Below are positions 29,884 through 36,100 of a stretch of DNA of 36,100 nt, in pieces. Position 1 is the stretch's first letter; each line of letters opens with the position of its first letter. The DNA is from CAYXXN01 sp964469055 (GTDB taxonomy: Bacteria > Acidobacteriota > Thermoanaerobaculia > Multivoradales > JAHEKO01). The translations under genes and the position numbers were made by a program. Below the pieces are notes generated by a model that worked only from the letters and a program-made list of their open reading frames with translations, was not told the origin of the DNA and did not search any database. The stretch lies in the NCBI GenBank assembly GCA_964469055.1, contig CAYXXN010000006.1, positions 1 to 36,100 on the forward strand, written 5' to 3'.

Positions 29884-31271
29884 TGTATCTGCGGTTCGCC
29901 CACCTCGAGCGCGTGCACCTGGTCGGCGTCGGCGGCGCCGGCATGAGCGCCATCGCCGAGGTGCTGCTCGCGCAGGGGTTGACGGTCTCGGGGTCGGACC
30001 TGGTGGCGAGCGAGGTCACGGAGCGCCTGGAGCGCTCGGGCCTCGTCTTCTGGCAAGGCCATGCCGCCGAGCACGTCGCGGGCGCCGACGTGGTCGTCGT
30101 CTCCTCGGCGGTGGCGGCGGACAACCCGGAAGTCGCGGCCGCCCGCCGAGGCGCCATCGCCGTCGTCCGCCGCGCCGAGATGCTGGGCGAGCTGATGCGC
30201 TTGAAGTACGGCATCGCCGTGGCCGGCACGCACGGCAAGACGACGACCACGTCGATGATCGGCTCCGTGCTCACCGACGCCGGCTTCGACCCGACCGTGC
30301 TGGTGGGTGGCCGACTGCGCGTGTCCGGCACCGGTGCCCGCCTCGGTCGTGGCGACTACCTGGTGGCGGAGGCCGACGAGTACGACCGGAGTTTCCTCAC
30401 CCTGGCGCCGATCGTGGCGGTGATCACTTCCATCGACCGCGATCACCTCGACACCTACCGCGACCTCGAGGAGATCACCGAGGCGTTCTTCACTTTCGCC
30501 GAGAAGGCGCCGTTCTTCGGCCAGGTGATCGTCTGCCTCGACGACGCCAACGTTCAGCGTCTGTTGCCACGGCTGGCGGATCGGCGCGTCGTCACCTACG
30601 GCTTGGCGCGGCAGGCGCAGCTCCGTGCGGTCGATCTCGAGACCGGCCCCGAAGGCACGCACTTCGCCGTCGTCGTGGGCGGCGAGACCTTGGGCTCGAT
30701 GCGACTGCCAATGCCCGGCCTGCACAACGTGCGCAACGCCTTGGCCGCCGTCGCCGTAGGCCGCGCCATGGGGGTCGAGTTCACGGCCATCGCCGCCACG
30801 CTCGCCTCCTTTGGCGGCGTGCACCGCCGCTTCGAGCGCCTCGGCCACTGGCGGGGGGCGGAGGTGGTGGACGACTACGCCCATCACCCGACGGAGGTCG
30901 AGGCGACGCTCGAGGCGGCGCGACAGGTCTTCCCACACGGGCGCATCCACGCCATCTTCCAGCCGCACCTCTATTCACGGACCCGCGACCTGGCACGGGA
31001 GTTCGGCCGCGCCTTGCTGGGCGCCGATCAGGCGGTGGTCACCGAGATCTATGCCTCGCGCGAGCAGCCCATCGAGGGCATCACGGGCCGCCTCGTCGTC
31101 GAGGCGGCGCGCGCCAGCGGTCACCGGCAAGTTCGTTTCTGCGCGCGCTGGCAGGACGTGCCGACGAAGCTGGCGCCGACGGTGCACGCGGGCGACGTCG
31201 TCCTCACCCTCGGGGCCGGCGACATCTACCACTTGGCCGAGCGCCTGGTCGCCGGCGAGGAGGCGGCGTGA
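29883..31271 (+). CDS. murC: UDP-MurNAc:L-alanine ligase MurC
   Basis: 462 aa. Adds L-alanine to UDP-MurNAc, the first stem-peptide residue. Motifs: VHLVGVGGAGMSAIAEVLL (UDP binding), VSSAV, AGTHGKTTTTSMI (ATP loop), VAEADEYDRSFL, TSIDRDHLDTY, GLHNVRNALAA, HRRFERLG, VVDDYAHHPTEVEATL and IFQPHLYSRT. All are canonical. In many dcw clusters murB and ddl follow murC; here ftsQ follows directly in a GTGA overlap. Confidence 0.97.
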   Translation: MYLRFAHLERVHLVGVGGAGMSAIAEVLLAQGLTVSGSDLVASEVTERLERSGLVFWQGHAAEHVAGADVVVVSSAVAADNPEVAAARRGAIAVVRRAEMLGELMRLKYGIAVAGTHGKTTTTSMIGSVLTDAGFDPTVLVGGRLRVSGTGARLGRGDYLVAEADEYDRSFLTLAPIVAVITSIDRDHLDTYRDLEEITEAFFTFAEKAPFFGQVIVCLDDANVQRLLPRLADRRVVTYGLARQAQLRAVDLETGPEGTHFAVVVGGETLGSMRLPMPGLHNVRNALAAVAVGRAMGVEFTAIAATLASFGGVHRRFERLGHWRGAEVVDDYAHHPTEVEATLEAARQVFPHGRIHAIFQPHLYSRTRDLAREFGRALLGADQAVVTEIYASREQPIEGITGRLVVEAARASGHRQVRFCARWQDVPTKLAPTVHAGDVVLTLGAGDIYHLAERLVAGEEAA

Positions 31272-32092
31272 ACGAGCTGCCGAACGCGGCGCCGCCGGCC
31301 GAGCTCTTCCGCCGCCGTCACACGGCGCCGCCGCGGCGTCGGCCGCGTCAGACCTGGTTGTTGCTGCGGGCTCTCTGGCGCGCCGCGCTGACGGTAGGGG
31401 TGCCCGCGGGGCTCGCCGCGTGGCTCATGACCTCGCCGCGCTTCCGGTTGCAGAGCGTCGCCGTCGATGGCGCCACGCGGGTCGAGACGGCCTGGGTGGC
31501 GGCGGCCGTGGGCACGCTGCGCGGCCGGCCTCTCCTGCTCGTCTCGCTCGCCGAGGTCGAGCAGCGCCTGGCGCGCCACCCCTGGGTGGCGGGGGCGGCG
31601 ATCCGGAAGGATCTGCCCTCGCGCCTGGTGGTCGAGATCAGCGAGCGCCGGCCGGCCGCCGTGGCGGCGCGGGCCGGCGGCTGGACCTGGATCGACCGCG
31701 AGGGCCGGCCGATCGCCCCCGTGGCCCCCGGTGAGGTGGCCGATCGCTACCTGCGCTTCACCGGTCGCGTCGAGCGCCCGACCTGGGTCGCCGCGGTGCT
31801 GGGGGCGGCCGAGCGGCTGCGCCAGCGCGGCCCGGCGTGGGCCCGCGACATCCAGGAGCTGGAGGTGCTCGGTCCCGGCGACTTCGCCGTGCGCACGCCG
31901 GCACTGCCCTTCCGCCTGCTGTTCCACGCCGCCCGCCTCGACGAGGCCACGGCGAACCTCACCCGTCATCTTCCGGAGATCCTCGCCCACACCGAGGGCA
32001 TCGAGGCGGTCGATCTCCGCTTTGCCCGACAGATCGTGATCCGCTGGAGCGAGCGGAGCTCGCTGCCCAGCAACAGAGTTCCGGAGGCTTGA
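31268..32092 (+). CDS. ftsQ: Cell division protein FtsQ/DivIB
   Basis: 274 aa, GTG start in a GTGA overlap with murC. The Arg-rich cytoplasmic tail (RRRHTAPPRRRPRQ) precedes one membrane helix (about 37-54). A POTRA domain follows (about 58-128: FRLQSVAVDGATRVETAWV, RHPWVAGAAIRKDLPSRLVVEISERRP in pieces), then the FtsQ beta domain with WTWIDREGRPI. It scaffolds FtsB and FtsL at the septum. Size and domain order match the family. It ends 5 nt before ftsA. Confidence 0.93.
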   Translation: MNELPNAAPPAELFRRRHTAPPRRRPRQTWLLLRALWRAALTVGVPAGLAAWLMTSPRFRLQSVAVDGATRVETAWVAAAVGTLRGRPLLLVSLAEVEQRLARHPWVAGAAIRKDLPSRLVVEISERRPAAVAARAGGWTWIDREGRPIAPVAPGEVADRYLRFTGRVERPTWVAAVLGAAERLRQRGPAWARDIQELEVLGPGDFAVRTPALPFRLLFHAARLDEATANLTRHLPEILAHTEGIEAVDLRFARQIVIRWSERSSLPSNRVPEA

Positions 32093-32097
32093 GCACC

Positions 32098-33336
32098 ATG
32101 GCAAAGATCGACCCCTATCTCGTCGCCGTCGACATCGGCTCTTCCAAGGTCGGAGTGCTCATCGCGCGGCGCGACGAGAGCGGTCAGCTCGAGGTGGTGG
32201 GCAAGGGCTACGCCGCCCATCGCGGCACGCGCAAGGGCAACATCGCCAACGTCGAGGCGACGGTGGAAGCCATCAAGCGGGCCGCCGAGGAGGCCGAGGT
32301 GATGGCCGGGGTCGAGATCTCTCGCGCCTTCGTCGGCGTGGCCGGCGACGACCTGCGCAGCGTCAACTCCCGCGGCATGGTCTCGGTGGCGCGCAAGGAC
32401 CGCGAGATCGCGCCGCAGGACATCCAGCGCGTGCTGCAGGCGGCGCAGTCGGCCGCCCTGCCCAACGACCGCCAGATCCTGCACGCCATCGTCCGCGAGT
32501 TCATCGTCGACGACCAGCCGGCGATCGCCGAGCCGCTCGGCATGCAGGGCAGCCGCCTCGAGGTCTCCGTCCACCTGGTGACGGGGAACCGCACCCGCAG
32601 CCGCACGCTCCTCTCCTGCGTCAATCGCGCCGGCATCGAGGCCATCGAGATGGTCTTCGAGCCCCTGGCCGCCGCGGAGGCGGTGCTCACTCACGACGAG
32701 AAGGAGCTGGGCGCCCTGGTCCTCGACCTCGGAGCGGGAAGCACGGAGTACGCCCTCTATCACGAGGGTGAGGTTTCGCTCTCCGGCGTGCTGCCGGTCA
32801 GCTCGAGCCACTTCACCAACGACCTGGCCATGGTGCTGCGCACGCCGTTCGCCGAGGCGGAGCGGCTGAAGACCAGCCACGGCTGCTGTGTCGAGGCGTT
32901 GGTCGGCGACGACGAAGGGATCTCGGTGCCCACCGTCGCCGGCGGCAACGGTCGCGTCGTGCCACGGCGCGAGCTGTGCGAGATCCTGCACGCCCGGGCA
33001 GAGGAGCTGTTCGGCCTGGTGCGGCGCGATCTGGCGCGCAGCGGCTACGAGGGCGAGCTGCGCGGCGGCGTCGTCCTCACGGGCGGCGGCGCCCAGCTCG
33101 ACGGTCTGCTCGAGCTGGCAGAGCAGATCTTCAACTGCAGCGTCCGTTACGGCCTGCCGCAAGGCCTCGGCGGGCTCGTGGACGTCATCGGCTCGCCCGC
33201 CTGGACGACGGCGTCGGGCCTGCTGCTCTACGGGCGCACGGCGCTCGACGAGCAGCGAAAGAAGACCAAGAGCACGGGCTTCTCCGTGCGCTCCGTGATG
33301 GGCAGCCTACGCAACATGCTGGCCGATCTCGTTTGA
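32098..33336 (+). CDS. ftsA: Cell division protein FtsA
   Basis: 412 aa. An actin-like ATPase that tethers FtsZ to the membrane. Phosphate-binding loops: LVAVDIGSSKVGVLIA at the start and LVLDLGAGSTEYALYH in the middle; the adenosine motif is VVLTGGGAQLDGLLEL. The 1C subdomain typical of FtsA lies between (NRTRSRTLLSCVNRAGIEAI region). The C-terminal GFSVRSVMGSLRNMLADLV can form the amphipathic membrane-targeting helix. The ATG at 32098 has GGAGG (32083-32087) upstream; the frame is open further upstream without homology. Confidence 0.97.
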   Translation: MAKIDPYLVAVDIGSSKVGVLIARRDESGQLEVVGKGYAAHRGTRKGNIANVEATVEAIKRAAEEAEVMAGVEISRAFVGVAGDDLRSVNSRGMVSVARKDREIAPQDIQRVLQAAQSAALPNDRQILHAIVREFIVDDQPAIAEPLGMQGSRLEVSVHLVTGNRTRSRTLLSCVNRAGIEAIEMVFEPLAAAEAVLTHDEKELGALVLDLGAGSTEYALYHEGEVSLSGVLPVSSSHFTNDLAMVLRTPFAEAERLKTSHGCCVEALVGDDEGISVPTVAGGNGRVVPRRELCEILHARAEELFGLVRRDLARSGYEGELRGGVVLTGGGAQLDGLLELAEQIFNCSVRYGLPQGLGGLVDVIGSPAWTTASGLLLYGRTALDEQRKKTKSTGFSVRSVMGSLRNMLADLV

Positions 33337-33345
33337 CCCCCGAAC

Positions 33346-33361
33346 AAGGAGGTTGGAAATG
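33346..33361 (+). promoter_or_regulatory. Strong ribosome binding site of ftsZ
   Basis: AAGGAGG at 33346-33352, 6 nt before the ATG at 33359. It decides the ATG against the in-frame TTG at 33353. It is one of the best Shine-Dalgarno matches in the window, where most genes rely on stop-start overlaps; this suits the high FtsZ level needed relative to other divisome proteins. Confidence 0.8.
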
Positions 33362-34624
33362 ATTCTCTTCGACGAACGCGACACGCAAGGCAAGGAAGGC
33401 ATCACCCTGGACGACGCCATGGTGCCGGCCAAGATCAAGGTGATCGGGGTGGGCGGCGGCGGCGGCAACGCCGTCAACCGAATGATGGACTCGCCGATGC
33501 GCGGCATCGAGTTTGTCGCCGCCAACACCGACCTGCAGGCGTTGAAGAAGTGCCGGGCGCCGGTGAAGCTCCAGCTCGGCGCTTCGCTGACCCGCGGCCT
33601 GGGGGTCGGTGGCGACCCCGAGATCGGGCGCAAGGCGGCGCTCGAGGACACCGACCGCATCCTCGAGTTCCTGGACGGCGCCGACATGGTCTTCCTGGCC
33701 GCGGGCCTGGGCGGCGGCACCGGCACGGGCGCCCTGCCGATCGTGGCCTCCCTGGCCGCCGAGGTCGGCGCGCTGACGGTGGCCGTGGTCACCAAGCCCT
33801 TCTCCTTCGAGGGCCGCCGGCGCATGGCGCTGGCCGAGCAGGGCCTGGCGGCGCTCCACAACAGCGTCGACACCCTGATCACCATCCCCAACGAGCGGCT
33901 GTTGTCGTTCGTCGATCGGGGCACGCCCCTGGGCGAGGCCTTCAAGATCGCCGACGAGGTGCTCTCGCAGGCGGTGCAGGGGATCAGTGACCTGATCGTC
34001 ATCCCCGGCGAGGTCAACGTCGATTTCGCCGACGTCAGGTCGGTGATGGCGGGCATGGGCATGGCGTTGATGGGTACTGGCATCGCGCGCGGCGAGCAGC
34101 GGGCCGTCGAGGCGGCGCAGCGGGCGATCTCCTCGCCCCTCCTGGAAGAGACCTCGGTCGAGGGCGCCAAGGGCGTGCTGATCAACATCTCAGGCGGCCG
34201 TGATCTGACGCTGCACGAGGTCAACGAGGCGGCGCGGGTCATCGCCGACGCCGTCGACCCCGACGCCAACATCATCGCCGGCATGGTCATCGATGAGTCC
34301 CTGGAGGACGAGATGAAGGTGACGGTGATCGCCACCGGCTTCGACGGCACGCCGCGCCGGAAGCCCACTGGACGTGAGACGTGGGCGGGGGAGCGGTCGA
34401 TGGAACGGCCCCTGGGCGCCGCCGCGCCGGTGGATCCTCGGCCGGTGCGCATGGTCCAGATCAACGAAGAAGGGGACACCCGCAAGCACGAGCGGGAGGA
34501 CTTCCCCTTCTACCGCAAGGTCCAGGCCGAGAAGACCCCGGAGGACCCGCACGGCTTCGGCCCGAACTGGTCCAACGTCGACGACTTCGATATCCCGACG
34601 GTGCTGAGGAAGCAGATGGATTAG
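33359..34624 (+). CDS. ftsZ: Cell division GTPase FtsZ
   Basis: 421 aa. Tubulin homologue that forms the Z ring. IKVIGVGGGGGNAVNRM at the start, FVAANTDLQAL, the tubulin signature GGGTGTG (118-124), TIPNERLL and the T7-loop region VNVDFADVRSVMAGMGMALMG with the catalytic Asp. A variable linker (about 335-405) is followed by the conserved C-terminal peptide DIPTVLRKQMD, which binds FtsA and other partners. Last gene of the dcw cluster. GC-rich hairpin potential downstream (GCGGC, 34627-34631, with GCCGC, 34643-34647) is weak, and I see no clear terminator. Confidence 0.98.
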   Translation: MILFDERDTQGKEGITLDDAMVPAKIKVIGVGGGGGNAVNRMMDSPMRGIEFVAANTDLQALKKCRAPVKLQLGASLTRGLGVGGDPEIGRKAALEDTDRILEFLDGADMVFLAAGLGGGTGTGALPIVASLAAEVGALTVAVVTKPFSFEGRRRMALAEQGLAALHNSVDTLITIPNERLLSFVDRGTPLGEAFKIADEVLSQAVQGISDLIVIPGEVNVDFADVRSVMAGMGMALMGTGIARGEQRAVEAAQRAISSPLLEETSVEGAKGVLINISGGRDLTLHEVNEAARVIADAVDPDANIIAGMVIDESLEDEMKVTVIATGFDGTPRRKPTGRETWAGERSMERPLGAAAPVDPRPVRMVQINEEGDTRKHEREDFPFYRKVQAEKTPEDPHGFGPNWSNVDDFDIPTVLRKQMD

Positions 34625-34650
34625 GCGCGGCTGACGGGTGTGGCCGCAGC

Positions 34651-34656
34651 TACAAT
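34651..34656 (+). promoter_or_regulatory. Candidate -10 box ahead of the HEPN gene
   Basis: TACAAT matches five of six bases of the -10 consensus. The best upstream partner, CTGACG (34631-34636), is only 14 bp away, too close for a normal -35, so this promoter is tentative. If real, it would free the HEPN/nucleotidyltransferase pair from the dcw transcript. Confidence 0.3.
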
Positions 34657-34691
34657 GGGCTTCGCGCGTTGGCTGCGGGAGGGGCTCGCGA

Positions 34692-35084
34692 GTGCCGGAG
34701 CGATCACAGGACTGGCTGCGACAAGCGGAAGCGGATCTCCGCCACGCTCGTAACGCGCTCGAGGACGGCGACTACGATTGGGCCGCCTTCGCGAGCCACC
34801 AGGCGGCTGAGAAGGGCCTGAAGGCCGCCTTTCAGTCCCTCCACCTCGAAGCCTGGGGCCACACGCTCAGCGTGCTCGTGGCGGGTCTTCCGGCAGGTGC
34901 CGCCGCACCGGCAGCGCTGCTCGACCGCGCCAAGGCCCTCGACAAGCACTACATCCCTACCCGCTACCCGAACGGGTTCGAGCGCGGGGCTCCAACAGAC
35001 TTCTACACTCGCGCCGAGGCCGAAAGCGCCATCGCCGACGCGGAGGCCATTCTTGAGTTCTGTCGTCATCAAGTCGGTCGATAG
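34692..35084 (+). CDS. HEPN-domain protein of a HEPN/MNT pair
   Basis: 130 aa. The GTG at 34692 follows GGGAGGGG (34676-34683); the frame is open from 34638 without conserved sequence. Typical HEPN family features: DWLRQAEADLRHARNAL, DYDWAAFASHQAAEKGLKAAF, GHTLSVLVAGL and the strongly conserved LDKHYIPTRYPN. An R-x6-H arrangement (Arg79, His86) is present, but it lies at the YIPTRYP region, so whether it is the catalytic Rx4-6H is uncertain. HEPN proteins next to minimal nucleotidyltransferases form toxin-antitoxin modules, the HEPN partner being an RNase toxin. It overlaps its partner by 32 nt. Confidence 0.88.
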   Translation: MPERSQDWLRQAEADLRHARNALEDGDYDWAAFASHQAAEKGLKAAFQSLHLEAWGHTLSVLVAGLPAGAAAPAALLDRAKALDKHYIPTRYPNGFERGAPTDFYTRAEAESAIADAEAILEFCRHQVGR

Positions 35085-35400
35085 CGCGGCCGTGCGGCGG
35101 AGCGCGGAGGCTTGGGCCGCCCATCTGCTGGCCCAGCATCCGGAGGTCGAAGAGGTCGTCGTCTTCGGCTCCTTCCCCAAAGGAACCTGGGCGCCGGGCA
35201 GCGACCTCGACGTGCTGCTCGTGCTGACGAACTCACCGAAGCCGTTCCGCGATCGCATCCCGGACTATCTTCCGGGCGCCTTCCCGGTCGGGGTCGACGT
35301 CTTCCCCTACACGAGTGCCGAGTTGGCCGCCATGCGAGGCTCCGGCTTCCTAGCGGAGGTCGAGTCGAGCAACTGGCGCTTCAGACGCCGGGCTCCCTGA
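35053..35400 (+). CDS. Minimal nucleotidyltransferase (MNT), antitoxin partner of the HEPN protein
   Basis: 115 aa. Nucleotidyltransferase signature GSFPKGTWAPGSDLD: Gly39-Ser40, Asp51 and Asp53, with the third acidic residue at Asp82 (GVDVF). These bind Mg2+ and the nucleotide, and all are present, so it should be active. In known MNT/HEPN modules the MNT neutralises the HEPN toxin, in studied cases by adding AMP units to it. The TTG start (35053) overlaps the HEPN gene by 32 nt; the alternative in-frame GTG at 35092 would still leave the whole catalytic fold. It ends 14 nt before the convergent S74 gene. Confidence 0.87.
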   Translation: MSSVVIKSVDSAAVRRSAEAWAAHLLAQHPEVEEVVVFGSFPKGTWAPGSDLDVLLVLTNSPKPFRDRIPDYLPGAFPVGVDVFPYTSAELAAMRGSGFLAEVESSNWRFRRRAP

Positions 35401-35414
35401 CTCGGCTGGCGTCG

Positions 35415-36100
35415 TCACCTTCGTTCGCGCCATCGCTCCCGCTGGGCAGTGGCAATGTCCGCCCGAAGAACCTCGATCTCCGCCTCTTGGCGCTCCAAGC
35501 GGCCCATGAGACGCTGCAGCTCGTTGACGAGCATCGGGGTGAGCTGGTCGTAACGGACCGTGTAGGGCTTGCCCTCCTCGTCGTAGACCACCAGCTCGGG
35601 GAAGACCTCGACGACCTCCTCGGCGAGGAGGCCGTACTCGCGCGGGCGCTCGCCTGGTCCTACGATCTCCGCCTTGTAACGGAAGGTCACGGGCTCGAGG
35701 TCGTAGAGCCGCTCGCTCGCCTCGCCCATGCGGTGGATGTCCTCCTTGAAGCGCCGTGAGGAGGTCGTGGTGCCCAGCTCGCCGGAGCTGTTGACGAGGA
35801 CGGCGATGCCACCGGCGGTCGTGTTGCCGTGGATGCCGGCGATGAAGGTCTCGGTCTGGGTGCCCTGGATCCCGATGCGGATCTTGCCGGTCTCCGCCGC
35901 CACGCCAACGTTGCCGATCGTGATGTTGTTGCTGCCGGTGGTCAAGGCGACACCCGCTGAAGGGCCGAGGGCGATGTTCGAGATGCCGGTCGTGTTGGCG
36001 CCCAGGGCGTTGATGCCGACGGCCACATTGCTGTAGCCGGTCGTGTTGGCGTCGAGCGCGTAGGCACCGAGCGCCGTGTTGTAGTTCGCCGTGGCGTTGG
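35415..36100 (-). CDS. Repeat protein with C-terminal peptidase S74 (intramolecular chaperone) domain, 5' end outside window
   Basis: C-terminal 228 residues of a longer protein whose start lies beyond 36100; the frame is open to the edge. The outer part has 17-residue repeats of the form YSNVAVGINALGANTTG (then ISNIALGPSAGVALTTG), resembling YadA-like or tail-fibre beta-roll heads. The end has TSSRRFKEDIHRM (the S-x-R-x-K motif of S74 self-cleavage), then LYDLEPVTFRYK, YGLLAEEVVEVFPELV and YDQLTPMLVNELQRL, then a coiled coil. In this family the domain trimerises the fibre and then cuts itself off at the Ser. Likely a secreted or surface trimeric fibre; phage origin is possible, but no phage genes are visible. 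Confidence 0.85.
   Translation of the reverse strand, partial: NATANYNTALGAYALDANTTGYSNVAVGINALGANTTGISNIALGPSAGVALTTGSNNITIGNVGVAAETGKIRIGIQGTQTETFIAGIHGNTTAGGIAVLVNSSGELGTTTSSRRFKEDIHRMGEASERLYDLEPVTFRYKAEIVGPGERPREYGLLAEEVVEVFPELVVYDEEGKPYTVRYDQLTPMLVNELQRLMGRLERQEAEIEVLRADIATAQRERWRERR

Noticed and set aside
34627..34647. Terminator after ftsZ
   Set aside because: Only a 5-bp GC stem with a long loop and no T-run; too weak to call.
36024..36026. GTG at 36026 as the start of the S74-domain gene
   Set aside because: The frame stays open to the window edge and the 17-residue repeats continue upstream of this GTG, so the gene is cut by the window instead.

Overview
The window is chromosomal DNA from a high-GC, diderm, peptidoglycan-making bacterium. 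GTG and TTG starts are frequent, and adjoining genes repeatedly share bases in GTGA, ATGA, TTGA or TGATG overlaps. MurE carries the DNPR motif of meso-diaminopimelate enzymes. Two SurA/PpiC-type chaperones, lipoproteins and a secretin point to an outer membrane. The mix of an atypical PilMNO-type secretion locus, a cohesin-tailed secretin and a compact dcw cluster fits Acidobacteriota best (perhaps a Thermoanaerobaculia-like lineage). Desulfuromonadia- or Myxococcota-like relatives are not excluded. The taxonomic call is inference, since no 16S is present.

Region 1 (1-8154, + strand) is the 3' part of an atypical type II secretion / type IV pilus-like operon: a GspE/PilB ATPase (partial), PilM-, PilN-, PilO- and PilP-like platform proteins, a lipoprotein secretin with a C-terminal cohesin-like domain, and three pseudopilins, the last lacking Glu5 and ending in a long acidic tail. 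dut is translationally coupled to the end of this operon.

Region 2 (8160-10815, - strand) is a convergent housekeeping group, listed in transcription order: yqgE/algH, a phage-holin-4-family membrane protein, nth, a 67-aa protein and a coiled-coil lipoprotein. Divergent from it lies an initiator tRNA gene (10915-10991). A VapBC toxin-antitoxin pair follows, whose promoter -10 box sits inside one of two tandem palindromes.

Region 3 (11791-18679, + strand) is eno - ftsB - mfd - two peptidyl-prolyl isomerase chaperones, almost without gaps. eno starts 11 bp after vapC.

Region 4 (18770-34624, + strand) is the division and cell-wall cluster: mraZ-rsmH-ftsL-ftsI-murE-murF-mraY-murD-ftsW-murG-murC-ftsQ-ftsA-ftsZ. 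It is preceded by a triple 10-bp-period GTGGA repeat overlapping a promoter, a likely MraZ operator. murB and ddl, often found between murC and ftsQ, are absent. The products make UDP-MurNAc-pentapeptide, lipid I and lipid II, then build the divisome.

Region 5 (34625-36100) has a HEPN / minimal nucleotidyltransferase pair. Convergent to it is the 3' end of a repeat protein with a C-terminal peptidase S74 (intramolecular chaperone) domain, cut by the window edge.

Most of the window is well-known biology. The least ordinary material is the secretion locus (cohesin-tailed secretin, Glu5-less acidic pseudopilin, and a PSG...DVFGD-acidic motif shared by the two), plus the vapBC operator and its abutment on eno.
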